Positions 41,959-51,137 of a stretch of DNA of 64,000 bases are shown one piece after another. The translations under genes and the position numbers were made by a program. The stretch comes from an uncultured Draconibacterium sp. (GTDB lineage Bacteria > Bacteroidota > Bacteroidia > Bacteroidales > Prolixibacteraceae), in NCBI GenBank assembly GCA_947492175.1, contig CANLMQ010000021.1:1-64000 (forward strand), in the 5' to 3' direction. Position 1 is the stretch's first letter. Each line of letters starts with the position of its first letter. The notes under the pieces are model-generated. The model saw only the letters and a program-made list of their open reading frames with translations. It was not told the origin of the DNA and made no database searches.

Positions 41959-43299
41959 TTAGCCAAACATTTTGTTTAGCATTTTTACTGCAGGCGGTTT
42001 ACTTCCATAAAAATAAGTATCGAGTTTTAGAGCAAACCAGCGATTTACAGGATTTCTTTTTATCATCCAACGTATTATATTGTGCATAAAGTTATCTGGA
42101 TGCGAATAAGGGCAGACAGCCATACAACGACCACAATCTGTACCTGATTTGCACCAATAGGTAAAACAGCTTTCGTGCTTAATGGTCCAACGTTCAGGAT
42201 TTTTCGACGTTGAAACAGACCTGAAAGAAATGGACTGCGACGGACAGTTCTCAGAACACTTTTTACATATTTCGCAGAAGTGAATCATTGAATAATCAAT
42301 CGGCTTTTTATTTAAAGGTAATTTCAGGTTGGTAGTTACTACACCAATTCTTACCCGTGCCCCAAGTTTAGGAGTCATTAAAAGCCCCATACGTCCAATG
42401 GTTCCCAATCCTGCATCCTGGGCAATAATTGGGCATATAACACGATAGTTGGCGTCGATATGCGCTCTCGCTTCAAAACCAAGATTACGGAGGAACTGTG
42501 TCAGTTGTACAGCAATATTACCGGCATTTAAATATTGTTGAGCCGATTCCATTACAACCGGCCCACGAGGATTATACATCATTGCCTTATAGCTCATTTC
42601 AACGGTGAATGCAATGGCGTATTGATGGTTTAATTCTACTTCCTTACCATAGGCCTCTCCCCTTCCAATATGCGTATAAATATGGTGAGGTTTTACATTT
42701 GTAAACCCGATATCAGCTGCTCCCAGTTTTAATGCCCAGCCCTTTAAAAACTCAGTAAGTTCTTTTTCGGAGACATTAGTTTTTATGTCGGAGGGAGACT
42801 GCTCCGCCAGAGGTTGTAACAAATTAACAGTACGAAAAGTGGCATTGGCTGCGCTAAACAGAACTTCGTTATAAAAAGTAGATCCGGTGGCAAGCAATCC
42901 GGGTTCTTTTCTGAATTCGTCATCAGCCTCCTTATTTCCCGGCCGGTATTTGTAATACGATTCAAATTTTTCGGTTCCCTCTTTCAATTCATTTCTCGAA
43001 AACATAACATCTCTTTCGTCGAATCGATTTTCAGGAATTATAAAATCGATTTTTGAATTTCCAAATTTAATCAGGAGAACGAAGACCCCAATTATTGAGA
43101 AGAAAGCTAACCAGGGATAAAAAATAAAGGGAATAAAACTAATCCCGACAATGATTATTACATAAAATAAAAAGATTGATATTCCACGCTTAAAAGCTTT
43201 GGACTCCTCTTCAAAATAAGAGTAAATCAGGAAACCCAACAAAAAAAATCCCAGTACTGCAATAATAGTAATGAATAAACCGATGGCAATGTTTTGCAT
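41959..43299 (-). CDS. Membrane-anchored reductive-dehalogenase-like 4Fe-4S protein
   Basis: A 446-residue protein with three N-terminal transmembrane helices (about 5-29, 40-56, 58-76) and a large soluble domain. Near the C-terminus are two 4Fe-4S motifs: C342-x2-C345-x2-C348-x3-C352-P, and C383-x5-C389-x2-C392-x3-C396-P. The layout and the GLGTIGRMGLLMTPKLGARVRIG segment match the RdhA/QueG corrinoid-binding reductase superfamily. Unlike respiratory RdhA it has no Tat signal, and no RdhB anchor gene is adjacent. Natural substrate unknown; it could reduce halogenated or other electron-poor compounds. Confidence 0.75.
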   Translation of the reverse strand: MQNIAIGLFITIIAVLGFFLLGFLIYSYFEEESKAFKRGISIFLFYVIIIVGISFIPFIFYPWLAFFSIIGVFVLLIKFGNSKIDFIIPENRFDERDVMFSRNELKEGTEKFESYYKYRPGNKEADDEFRKEPGLLATGSTFYNEVLFSAANATFRTVNLLQPLAEQSPSDIKTNVSEKELTEFLKGWALKLGAADIGFTNVKPHHIYTHIGRGEAYGKEVELNHQYAIAFTVEMSYKAMMYNPRGPVVMESAQQYLNAGNIAVQLTQFLRNLGFEARAHIDANYRVICPIIAQDAGLGTIGRMGLLMTPKLGARVRIGVVTTNLKLPLNKKPIDYSMIHFCEICKKCSENCPSQSISFRSVSTSKNPERWTIKHESCFTYWCKSGTDCGRCMAVCPYSHPDNFMHNIIRWMIKRNPVNRWFALKLDTYFYGSKPPAVKMLNKMFG

Positions 43300-43317
43300 A
43301 CAAATTTAGTTGTTGTT

Positions 43318-43325
43318 CAAAAATA
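43318..43325 (-). promoter_or_regulatory. -7 box for the RdhA-like gene
   Basis: The minus strand reads TATTTTTG, 18 nt upstream of the ATG at 43299. A second match (minus-strand TAAATTTG, 43301-43308) abuts the start codon. Confidence 0.45.
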
Positions 43326-43487
43326 GGATTAATTGACCGACTTTGCCATTTTGCAAGAAATTATGTTTTAAAACTATGCTCAAAAACAGGCTTAATACGT
43401 TAGATCACAGCACTTAAAACATATTATTTTTGATTAACATTTCTTATCTTCAACTCGTTCTTTTAAGCTATATATATTAAAAATTAA

Positions 43488-43931
43488 CTTGCCGATGGGA
43501 TAAGCATTTTCTTTTTAAGCAAACGAAATTCGTGCCGCAGTCAAATGGCAGAGGCTATTCTTCTAAGCCTGGACAAAAACCTGGAAATTTATTCTGCCGG
43601 ACTTGAGCCGGTTGATCATGTTAGTCAGATTGCAATTGAAGTAATGGCTGAAACTGGGATTGATTTAAAGCAAAAAGTTCCCAAAGACTACTCTGAATTT
43701 GTTGATGCAGAATTCGACTACCTTATAACAGTGGGTGAAGGAACTACTGAGGATATTAGAATTCCGAAAATAAAGTACAAACGAAAAATGCACCTGGGAT
43801 TTCCAAGTCCATACAAAAATTCGAAATCCCGCGATGAAATTAGAGAAAAATGTCGTGCTGTTCGAGATGAACTAATGGCCGAACTTGACTATTTCTATCA
43901 CAGAATTATAAAAAAAGAGGTTGCTAAATAA
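43488..43931 (+). pseudogene. Degenerate arsenate reductase / low-molecular-weight phosphatase
   Basis: The frame from 43488 to 43931 encodes a protein of the LMW-PTP/ArsC fold. The P-loop, normally C-T-G-N-S-C-R-S, reads S-K-R-N-S-C-R-S: the nucleophile Cys is Ser (AGC at 43518, one base from TGC). The resolving-Cys site (ITVC) is ITVG and the catalytic Asp of the FPDP loop is Ser (FPSP). No ATG, GTG or TTG precedes the P-loop in frame; the first ATG is at 43545, after it. An ATG at 43495 is one frame off. I read this as a decayed gene or a non-catalytic remnant, not an active enzyme. Confidence 0.6.
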
Positions 43932-43946
43932 CAACCTCTTTTTTTT
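43911..43946. terminator. Bidirectional terminator
   Basis: AAAAAAGAGGTTG (43911-43923) pairs with CAACCTCTTTTTT (43932-43944). The loop holds the stop codon of the phosphatase relic. It also serves the convergent M24 gene. Confidence 0.85.
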
Positions 43947-43951
43947 CATGT

Positions 43952-45343
43952 TTATCCTTTTTGAACAATCTCTTCTATATCATCCGGATTAATAGGTACC
44001 CTCTCTCCTATTATTTCGCTTCCTGAATCTGTTACCAGAATATCATCTTCGAGACGGATTCCGCCAAAGTCTCGGTACTCATTTACTTTATCAAAATTTA
44101 TAAAATCTTTGTTAATGCCTTCTGCCTGCCACTTATCAATGAGAGCAGGAATAAAATAACATCCCGGCTCATTGGTAACCACAAATCCGGATTTTAAACG
44201 TTTTCCTAAACGCAAGTAGGCTGTACCAAATTGGTCAACTGGTTGAATCTCGTCGTCGTAACCAACATAAATCTGGCCTAAATCTTCCATATCGTGTACG
44301 TCTAATCCCATCATATGTCCTAGCCCATGAGGAAAAAACAAAGCGTGTGCGCCAGCAGCAACAGCAGCTTGTGTGTCGCCTTTCATTAATCCCAGTTCTT
44401 TTAATCCGGCAGCCATTACTTCAGCAGCAGCCAAATGAACTGACAAATAAGTAACACCTGGCTTTGTTAATGAAGTAGCTTTGTTATTTGCTGCTAATAC
44501 AATCTCATAGATCTCGCGTTGTTTTTGTGTGAATTTTCCTCCAACCGGAGTTGTTCTGGTAAAATCGGATGCATATTTCATTAAGGATTCGGCCCCGGCA
44601 TCGCACAACATTAGTTTACCTTCTTTTAACAATTGCGAATGATTATGATTGTGGAGGGTTTCACCATTTTGCGAGAGGATAATCGGGAAAGAAGTCATTC
44701 CGCCACCTGCTAATGCAACTCCTTCAATTGTGCCGGCAATTTTCTGTTCCCATGTCCCAACTTGTGCCATTCTCATAGCTGTTACATGCATCTGATAACC
44801 CGTTGCACAAGCTTTTTTAATTTCTTCAACCTCCTGAACTTCTTTAATTTCCCGGATAGAAATAACCGCTTTAATTAGTTCGAGCGATGCTTGGCTGTTT
44901 ACGACCAAGGCAGAAATTCCCAAAAGTTTTTCAAGCAACATTTTATTTTCGCCCCGGTAAGGCGGCAAAAAATGTACGTTTCGTCCACTATCTTTCGCTT
45001 TTTTTACAATATCGAAAACTTTTGCAAAAGGTGCCGTATTTGTTACTCCTGCTTTAGCTGCATTTTCTACCAAAGGAACTTGTGTTCCCATCCAGATGAT
45101 ATCTTCGATATCTACATCATCACCGAAAATATAATCTTCGTCGTTATCAAAATCAACAACTCCAACCAACCCGGGGAAATCTAACCCAAAAAAATACAGG
45201 AAAGAGCTATCCTGACGGTAGTGGTAAGTGTTATCCCGGTAATTCATTGGAGACTCTCCATTCCCAAGAAATAAACCGATACCTTTCAATCCTTTTGATT
45301 TTAATGCCTTACGACGATTTATATAGGTACTTTTAGTAAACAT
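43952..45343 (-). CDS. Xaa-Pro aminopeptidase family protein (M24B)
   Basis: A 463-residue aminopeptidase P-type enzyme that removes N-terminal residues before Pro. The N-terminal domain (1-160) carries YHYRQDSSFLYFFG, and the catalytic pita-bread domain has its metal ligands: LMLCDAGAES and SDFTRTTPV (Asp pair), HGLGHMMGLDVHD (His), TNEPGCYF (Glu) and GIRLEDD (Glu). It is cytoplasmic, with no signal peptide. It is monocistronic and convergent with the phosphatase relic. Confidence 0.93.
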   Translation of the reverse strand: MFTKSTYINRRKALKSKGLKGIGLFLGNGESPMNYRDNTYHYRQDSSFLYFFGLDFPGLVGVVDFDNDEDYIFGDDVDIEDIIWMGTQVPLVENAAKAGVTNTAPFAKVFDIVKKAKDSGRNVHFLPPYRGENKMLLEKLLGISALVVNSQASLELIKAVISIREIKEVQEVEEIKKACATGYQMHVTAMRMAQVGTWEQKIAGTIEGVALAGGGMTSFPIILSQNGETLHNHNHSQLLKEGKLMLCDAGAESLMKYASDFTRTTPVGGKFTQKQREIYEIVLAANNKATSLTKPGVTYLSVHLAAAEVMAAGLKELGLMKGDTQAAVAAGAHALFFPHGLGHMMGLDVHDMEDLGQIYVGYDDEIQPVDQFGTAYLRLGKRLKSGFVVTNEPGCYFIPALIDKWQAEGINKDFINFDKVNEYRDFGGIRLEDDILVTDSGSEIIGERVPINPDDIEEIVQKG

Positions 45344-45622
45344 ATTTAGTGTTTTTAAGATAAAATTCTACGAATATACTTTATTTAGAATGATTAAAAA
45401 TCATAATTGACAATAAAAGTAATTGGTATTGTTTTCTTTTGAAATGATTCTTATCAACTATTCTCATAGTGCACACATAAGTAGTTATTAATCAATGATT
45501 CATAAAAACAATGCAATATTGTATTTTTCATAATTATTTGTAATTCAAACAGTAACATTATTATTGTAGAAAACATAACTAATTAATACTAAAAACCGTA
45601 AATTATAAAAAAGCAAAATACC

Positions 45623-46345
45623 ATGGGAAATTCGTTAATGAACTATTTAAATAAGCGTCTGAACGAGGAAAATTCCTATAAGAAAGGCGATGCAAAACTG
45701 GCAGGGCCGGTCATTACTATTTCCAGAGAAGTTGGCTGTAACGGACTGAAGCTAGCGAATTTACTTGCTATACGACTAAATAAAAAGAAGGCGACAACAA
45801 ATTGGAAAGTATTAAGTAAAGAAATATTCCACGAGAGTGCCAGGGAACTTGATCTTGAGCCGGAATTAGTACGTAAAACTTTTAAAAAAACTGACCGCTA
45901 CGTTTTTGAACAAATACTAAAAGCATTTGGAGATAAAAGATATAAAAGTGAGGATAAAATTATCAATACGGTAAGAGAGGTTGTGCGTGCTTTGGCTATT
46001 GACGGATTTAATATTATTGTTGGACGGGCAAGTCACATAATCGCTAATGACATTGAGAATGCTCTTCACATACGTCTTATTGCCCCTATTGATTATCGGA
46101 TAAATACGATTGTACATAACAATAAGTTAAATAAAGCAGAAGCACTAAAATTTATAGAAAAGGTAGAAAAAGAACGTATTGCGTTTAGAAAGGCTTTAAA
46201 AGAGGATGATTTACGTGAAGATTTATTTGATTTAACTCTGAACCGGGCATCGTTTACAGATGAACAGGCAGTAGATATTATTGAACACATTGTAGAAAAG
46301 AAACAATTACTGGCAAATTCAAAGCGTAAAATGGAGTATTACTAA
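45623..46345 (+). CDS. Cytidylate kinase-like protein
   Basis: A 240-residue P-loop kinase of the cytidylate_kin2 (AAA_26) type, found in many Bacteroidota. The P-loop region reads ISREVGCNGLKLA, a variant of the GxxGxGK motif, and the downstream VGRASHIIAND and LRLIAP-like strand (HIRLIAPIDYRI) fit the family. The role is unknown; it may act on nucleotides or be regulatory. Upstream lies a 279-nt AT-rich gap with no clear -7 box. A terminator follows at 46369-46408. Confidence 0.83.
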   Translation: MGNSLMNYLNKRLNEENSYKKGDAKLAGPVITISREVGCNGLKLANLLAIRLNKKKATTNWKVLSKEIFHESARELDLEPELVRKTFKKTDRYVFEQILKAFGDKRYKSEDKIINTVREVVRALAIDGFNIIVGRASHIIANDIENALHIRLIAPIDYRINTIVHNNKLNKAEALKFIEKVEKERIAFRKALKEDDLREDLFDLTLNRASFTDEQAVDIIEHIVEKKQLLANSKRKMEYY

Positions 46346-46368
46346 CCAATACTATATTTTATATAAAA

Positions 46369-46408
46369 GAGGGTGAGATCCAATTGTTATCTCACCTTCT
46401 TAATTTTA
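46369..46408 (+). terminator. Terminator after the cytidylate-kinase-like gene
   Basis: GAGGGTGAGAT (46369-46379) pairs with ATCTCACCTTC (46389-46399), with one G-T pair, followed by a T-rich tract. Confidence 0.75.
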
Positions 46409-46422
46409 GTTGACTGTATATT

Positions 46423-47889
46423 TTATCCGGTTATCTTGTCAGGAAATCCTTTTACAAGTACCGGTTTTTTATCTTTTGGTTTTATTTCAAACATATCGCC
46501 GGGAGTTAATCCACATTCCTGTATCATTTCCAAACAATACTCCAAATGACCTAATTCTTTGGTTACATTATTGGTTCCGAACGAAAACTTAACACCTGCA
46601 GCTTTTGCCATTTTAATCATTTCAGCATTAGGCGTTTTGTAACGAGCATTAATTTCGAGGGCAATTTTATTATCTGCTAAAACTTTTACTACACGCGCTA
46701 TTCGCTCTGTGGTCCAAAGCTCTTCATATTCGGGCATAATTTGTGCCGGTAAAACTGTTGGATTTACATAAATATCAACCGGTTCTTGCGAAAAAATAGC
46801 TTCTATTTTTTCCACCAAATCATCCATAAACTGCTGTTTGTCTTCTACCCAGACTTCTTCCGGAATCCAAATTCGGTTACGTCGGCCTTTTTTATCTGTG
46901 AAAGTCATAGCATCGGTAAAAACATAATCGAATTTTGCCACTGCTTCAGGAGAAAATAGCGTAATCCATTCACGGCCTTCTGCCTGCATCCCTTTAAAAG
47001 TAGGACTCCCTTTTACCTCTTCCATATAATTATACAGCGACTCATCATCGGTTACAGGGAAATGCAAACCACAATTGGGAGCCACACCATAATTAACTCC
47101 CAAACGTTGCGAATTTGCCACCACATCGTCAATTGTTAGCCCTCCTTTTAAATGCACATGAAAATCGACCAGTGGAAAACCTGCTTTCATTAGTTTGGTT
47201 ACAATTGCATCCCAGCGAGTATCTTCAACAGCCTTCTTTTTATCCTTTGGCAATGCTTTAATTTTCAGATTCCGATAAAATGTTGTACTGCCCGGATCGT
47301 GCGCTTGTAAAGCGATGGTGCCATGGCTTAATTGTCGTTTTTCTCCACCTTTCCAGCGCCAGGGATTTTCCGGCTCTGTATATTCGTTTACTTTTATATC
47401 GTTTACAAAAACTTCAACAAAATTCTCCACCACTTTTATGCGTATCTTAAACCATTCGTTGTCTTTTACTGTAGAATAATACACATTGCGAATATTAAAA
47501 ATACTACCTGTTAAGCGTCTTTCCGGATATTTTTTTGATGGTCCCCTGTGCGAATTATTTATTTGAATTTCATAACCGGTTTCCGGATATTCTCTACCCT
47601 GAAATTTGGTATGAATGTATATACCTGAATTGGCTTTCGGGAGCGTTTTTACATCAGCTTCAAACTCAAAGTTCTTAAAATCACCTTCATAAAAAAGATG
47701 ACTTCTTTCTCCCGAACATTTTATTGTGCCATCTTCTATAATAAAACTCTCACGATTTTCTTCTGCGACTTTCCATCCACTTAACGACTCTCCATCGAAC
47801 ATGCTTTGCCATTCGCCAGTCGGAATTTGTTGCTTGCAAGAGCTCAAAAAGAAGATAGCCAGCATGCTATAAGTTACAAACTGTCTCAT
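46423..47889 (-). CDS. Lipoprotein fusion of DUF1080 and a PHP-like domain
   Basis: A 488-residue exported lipoprotein (lipobox ending at C18, LSSC). Residues about 26-212 are a DUF1080 (3-keto-disaccharide hydrolase/LamG-like) jelly-roll with GEWQSMFDGESLSGWK and TGYEIQI. Residues about 222-488 resemble a PHP-type metal-dependent hydrolase, with DFHVH at 242-246, ALEINARYK and SFGTNNV. The two together suggest processing of a sugar-linked substrate in the periplasm or cell surface. It has its own -7 box (47916-47923) and is followed by no other gene in this direction. Upstream on the same strand is the M81 peptidase. Confidence 0.78.
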   Translation of the reverse strand: MRQFVTYSMLAIFFLSSCKQQIPTGEWQSMFDGESLSGWKVAEENRESFIIEDGTIKCSGERSHLFYEGDFKNFEFEADVKTLPKANSGIYIHTKFQGREYPETGYEIQINNSHRGPSKKYPERRLTGSIFNIRNVYYSTVKDNEWFKIRIKVVENFVEVFVNDIKVNEYTEPENPWRWKGGEKRQLSHGTIALQAHDPGSTTFYRNLKIKALPKDKKKAVEDTRWDAIVTKLMKAGFPLVDFHVHLKGGLTIDDVVANSQRLGVNYGVAPNCGLHFPVTDDESLYNYMEEVKGSPTFKGMQAEGREWITLFSPEAVAKFDYVFTDAMTFTDKKGRRNRIWIPEEVWVEDKQQFMDDLVEKIEAIFSQEPVDIYVNPTVLPAQIMPEYEELWTTERIARVVKVLADNKIALEINARYKTPNAEMIKMAKAAGVKFSFGTNNVTKELGHLEYCLEMIQECGLTPGDMFEIKPKDKKPVLVKGFPDKITG

Positions 47890-47915
47890 ATTTAATTGGT
47901 TTAGATTTTAAATAT

Positions 47916-47923
47916 CAAAACTA
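47916..47923 (-). promoter_or_regulatory. -7 box for the DUF1080-PHP gene
   Basis: The minus strand reads TAGTTTTG, 26 nt upstream of the ATG at 47889. Confidence 0.45.
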
Positions 47924-47953
47924 ACTAAAAACTTTTATACGAAGAGAATGTGT

Positions 47954-49504
47954 TTAGTTAATTTCGCCGGATAGCTGAATTAACCGGGCTTTCAAATCAG
48001 GAGTTTCCATGTTTTTATCCAGCGGAAACATAGGACGTTTAATGTGTTTATATCCCAACCGTTCCAGATCCTGATCAACACCTCCCGGAGTAAGCGCCAT
48101 TAGCCAGTCGGCCCGCATATTGTACAGTTCGGGAACCAGGTACCCAATTTTAACCACTACAATATCGCATTCCCTAGGATTTAATCCCAATTCCGTAAAA
48201 TCAGATTCGTGATGATACGGTTTTCGTTTTTTAGTTACAATTACTTTAACACTGCCCACCTGAACTACAACTTCTGTTTCGGCATGCCGATCGCCATGTT
48301 TAATTGCGAGTATTGTACCGGTGAGTTTTACTGGGGGAGCATAACGTGCATCTACAATTGCTCCTGCAACTTCGCTGATTTTTCCACCAACACCAGCTTC
48401 AATTGCTTTCTTTACAAAATCCGGCCCGGGAATAGAAGCGTAAATCAATGATTGTCCGTTTTCCGACTTAAACTCTTTACGTTTCAGAATCTCTGTTAAG
48501 GTCCAGGTTACGTCGCCTGCTCCTCCCGCTGTAGGATTGTCGCCCATATCACTAATAATAAACGGATATCCCTCAAATGCAATTGCTTTATTTAAACACT
48601 CGTCCAGACTGGCTACTGGTGCCACAAATTCAAACTCCTCGCGTACATCCCAAAAACTTTGTGCCAATTCTTCTGCTGCTTTCGAAACGGCTTCTTTATC
48701 ATCGCCATATGCCATTACCACAGCATGGTTGCGCGGAGCGTCTGCCCAGGCATAACCTACCCAAATGGCTGCATCAATCACCCCTTCGCGGGCTGCAGCC
48801 GGTGCTACTTTTGCATATAAACTTTTACCGGGTTCAATGCGTGTACTAGTTTTTTCGCCGGGAAGTAAAATCGGTACCGGAATCCAGGCTTTGTATTTGG
48901 GTTTACCTTTCCCATATTCCAGTCTGTCAAGCAGGTTTTCTAAAGCCCTTTGTTTCGATTCCAGAGCATCTTCATGAGGTGCCAAACGATAACAAGTAAT
49001 CATATCAGAATTTTGAGCCAGGCATTTGGTAACATTTCCGTGTAAATCCATTGAGGTGGAAATAAGTGTTTCGTACCCTACTACCTCTCGAATACGTGTT
49101 ATAAAATCTCCTTCAGGATCGTCCAAACCCACCACACTCATTGCACCGTGAATATCAAAAAACAATCCATCGTATGGCATATTCTTTTTTAGGCGATCAA
49201 GTGTTTCTTTTACCAAGGTTTCGTAGGCTTCGCGCTTAACAATTCCGCCAGGCAGTGCATGTCCGTGCAAAGCAGGAAACCACTCTGCCCTGCTCATAAG
49301 AGATGAATCAGAGTAAAATGGATATATAGAAAGGATCTCTTCTCCCCTATTAGCATGAAAAGCTTCAATGTCAGACTGTGCCGGAGAAAAGGTGCTCGAT
49401 TCTATTGCAAGGCCTGCAATGGCTACACGTGGCAATTTTTTATCTTGTTTACACCCAACAAATAATATGATAAAAAATAATAAGCTGGCAAATGTTCGTA
49501 TCAT
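47954..49504 (-). CDS. M81-family metallopeptidase (MlrC-like), lipoprotein
   Basis: A 516-residue protein of the M81/MlrC family, which includes the microcystin-degrading MlrC. The N-terminal domain carries VAIAGLAIESSTFSP, FFDIHGAMS and STSMDLHGNV; the C-terminal domain has SDMGDNPTAGGAGDVTWTL. The lipobox ends at C18 (LFVGC), so the protein is exported, unlike many members. The start at 49504 is preferred over the ATG at 49558 because a -7 box lies between them (49540-49547). Substrate unknown; a linear or cyclic peptide or amide is plausible. Confidence 0.85.
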   Translation of the reverse strand: MIRTFASLLFFIILFVGCKQDKKLPRVAIAGLAIESSTFSPAQSDIEAFHANRGEEILSIYPFYSDSSLMSRAEWFPALHGHALPGGIVKREAYETLVKETLDRLKKNMPYDGLFFDIHGAMSVVGLDDPEGDFITRIREVVGYETLISTSMDLHGNVTKCLAQNSDMITCYRLAPHEDALESKQRALENLLDRLEYGKGKPKYKAWIPVPILLPGEKTSTRIEPGKSLYAKVAPAAAREGVIDAAIWVGYAWADAPRNHAVVMAYGDDKEAVSKAAEELAQSFWDVREEFEFVAPVASLDECLNKAIAFEGYPFIISDMGDNPTAGGAGDVTWTLTEILKRKEFKSENGQSLIYASIPGPDFVKKAIEAGVGGKISEVAGAIVDARYAPPVKLTGTILAIKHGDRHAETEVVVQVGSVKVIVTKKRKPYHHESDFTELGLNPRECDIVVVKIGYLVPELYNMRADWLMALTPGGVDQDLERLGYKHIKRPMFPLDKNMETPDLKARLIQLSGEIN

Positions 49505-49539
49505 GTCTTTCTGAGATTTAATTAATAATACATGAAACA

Positions 49540-49547
49540 CAAATTTA
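49540..49547 (-). promoter_or_regulatory. -7 box for the M81 gene
   Basis: The minus strand reads TAAATTTG (perfect TAnnTTTG), 35 nt upstream of the ATG at 49504 and downstream of the ATG at 49558, which argues for the shorter protein. Confidence 0.5.
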
Positions 49548-49677
49548 GTTAAAAACAACCGATTACAGTCGTGGTTGAAAATAATTTAAGAGTTTCAGCA
49601 TAAAGTTGGAAGTTTTCAGTTTTTTTCTACTTTGAAAAATCTAATAAATAATAGTTAAACCCGAAGGACAATTAACC

Positions 49678-51006
49678 TTAGTTTTCGTACTCATCCTGCG
49701 GATTATGCGCTTTATAACTTAACGCAGATATACCAATAATAATAGCGAGTAATAAATAAATTGCATAACTGTAGGTACCGAAAACAGAAAAGGACAAGCT
49801 AAAAAGTATAGGCCCTAATGCACTGGCAAATACAATAATGGCCATTACAAACCCGGTAATTTTGCCAAGGTGTTCACGACCATAAAAACGCGGCCAGGTT
49901 ACACTCATTAAAACATTGTACATCCCGCTAGGAATTGCACTACCAATTATAAATACATAAAAATATGCTCCAGTGTTTATGTTGGCCAGAGAAAACAGGG
50001 CAACCATTTGCCCGGCAAGCATAATAAACAATAAATATTGCAGTTTTATCCGGTCGCTTATCCAACCACCGAAAAATGCCAGTATAACAGAAATAAACGA
50101 CATGGGGATAAAAATGGACAAGGCTTTTTCGCGATCGATACCAGCCTCGCCAAAAAGTGATACCAAATGAAAAACATATCCGGTAATAAAAAGAGCATAC
50201 ACAGCAATGGGGAGTACAAATAACCAAAAACTTAAATCTCTCTGTGCTTCTTTTAATGTAAACTGCTTATAGGGCTTAATTATAACATTGTGTTCTTTAT
50301 TGGAATGTTTTTCTCCATCGGGTAATTGGTCGCAATCTTCAGGATTATCGCGAAAAAAAACAAAAACAAACAGCAGGAAAAACACACCGATTCCGAGTGC
50401 CATTAGCAAATAAGCCGAGCGCCACGATGTACCCTGAATAAGCATATCAAAAGTAAGTGGAGCAATAGAAAATCCCAGCGATACAAATACCGACGAAATA
50501 CCATTTACCAATCCACGACGGGCGACAAACCATTTCATTAGCATATTTCGCGAGACCATTGTAATAACCCCCTGTCCTGAGAATCTCAGCATAAAAAAGA
50601 AAAGTATTAAACCTGCAATGGCAACTCCCACATAAACATTTGACGTTTGTGGGACAATGGCTTTTATAATTCGGTCGGACTGGCTAAACAATACCAGCAC
50701 AAAACCCAAAACCAGTGCTGCAGCCATTCCTACCCATCGTGCGCCGTATTTGTCGTAAAGTTTACCGGCATAGGTTAAAATAAACGAACTGGCAATTGTG
50801 CCAAACATATAAGCAGTGCTGATCTGATCACGATTGATTCCAATATTCTCAATCAAGTAATCCGTAAAAGTAGACACCCCGGTAGTTTGCCCCGGGGCAC
50901 TGCACAAAACTCCTACTGTGGCAGCAAATAATATCATCCAGCCATAAAAGAAAGGTACCTTCGACGGATTGAACGGGATTGTATTAAATTGTTGCTTGAG
51001 TTTCAT
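49678..51006 (-). CDS. MFS transporter (OxlT/monocarboxylate-like)
   Basis: A 442-residue major facilitator with about 12 helices and an N-terminal FFYGWMILFAATVGVLCSAPGQ typical of oxalate/formate or monocarboxylate transporters. The ATG at 51006 (MKLKQQFN) is used; the frame runs up to 51117 but the extra 37 residues are not transporter-like and overlap a hairpin. It lies upstream of the M81 and DUF1080-PHP genes on the same strand, with gaps of 173 and 64 nt; joint use on one substrate is possible. Confidence 0.87.
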   Translation of the reverse strand: MKLKQQFNTIPFNPSKVPFFYGWMILFAATVGVLCSAPGQTTGVSTFTDYLIENIGINRDQISTAYMFGTIASSFILTYAGKLYDKYGARWVGMAAALVLGFVLVLFSQSDRIIKAIVPQTSNVYVGVAIAGLILFFFMLRFSGQGVITMVSRNMLMKWFVARRGLVNGISSVFVSLGFSIAPLTFDMLIQGTSWRSAYLLMALGIGVFFLLFVFVFFRDNPEDCDQLPDGEKHSNKEHNVIIKPYKQFTLKEAQRDLSFWLFVLPIAVYALFITGYVFHLVSLFGEAGIDREKALSIFIPMSFISVILAFFGGWISDRIKLQYLLFIMLAGQMVALFSLANINTGAYFYVFIIGSAIPSGMYNVLMSVTWPRFYGREHLGKITGFVMAIIVFASALGPILFSLSFSVFGTYSYAIYLLLAIIIGISALSYKAHNPQDEYEN

Positions 51007-51100
51007 TATTTGTAAAACTAAGCAAAGTTTGCCAGCCAAGCTGCAATAATCCCTATTTAAAGAGAATAGTAATGTTTTATTAGCGGATGCTAATATACTT

Positions 51101-51128
51101 GAACCCGGAATATGCATTTACCGGGTTC
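51101..51128. terminator. Hairpin downstream of the Na/Pi gene
   Basis: GAACCCGG and CCGGGTTC form an 8-bp stem with a 12-nt loop, 10 nt after the Na/Pi gene stop. There is no good T-run, so terminator strength is doubtful. Confidence 0.5.
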
Positions 51129-51137
51129 ATTGGTTTG

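Noticed and set aside
43545..43931. Functional arsenate reductase from the ATG at 43545
   Set aside because: That start leaves out the P-loop, and the P-loop upstream has lost its Cys, so an active enzyme is not supported.
49505..49558. Longer M81 start at 49558
   Set aside because: A -7 promoter box lies at 49540-49547 inside this segment, and the normal lipoprotein signal begins at 49504.
51007..51117. Longer start of the MFS gene at 51117
   Set aside because: The added residues are not transporter-like, and the segment covers a hairpin that belongs to the Na/Pi gene end.
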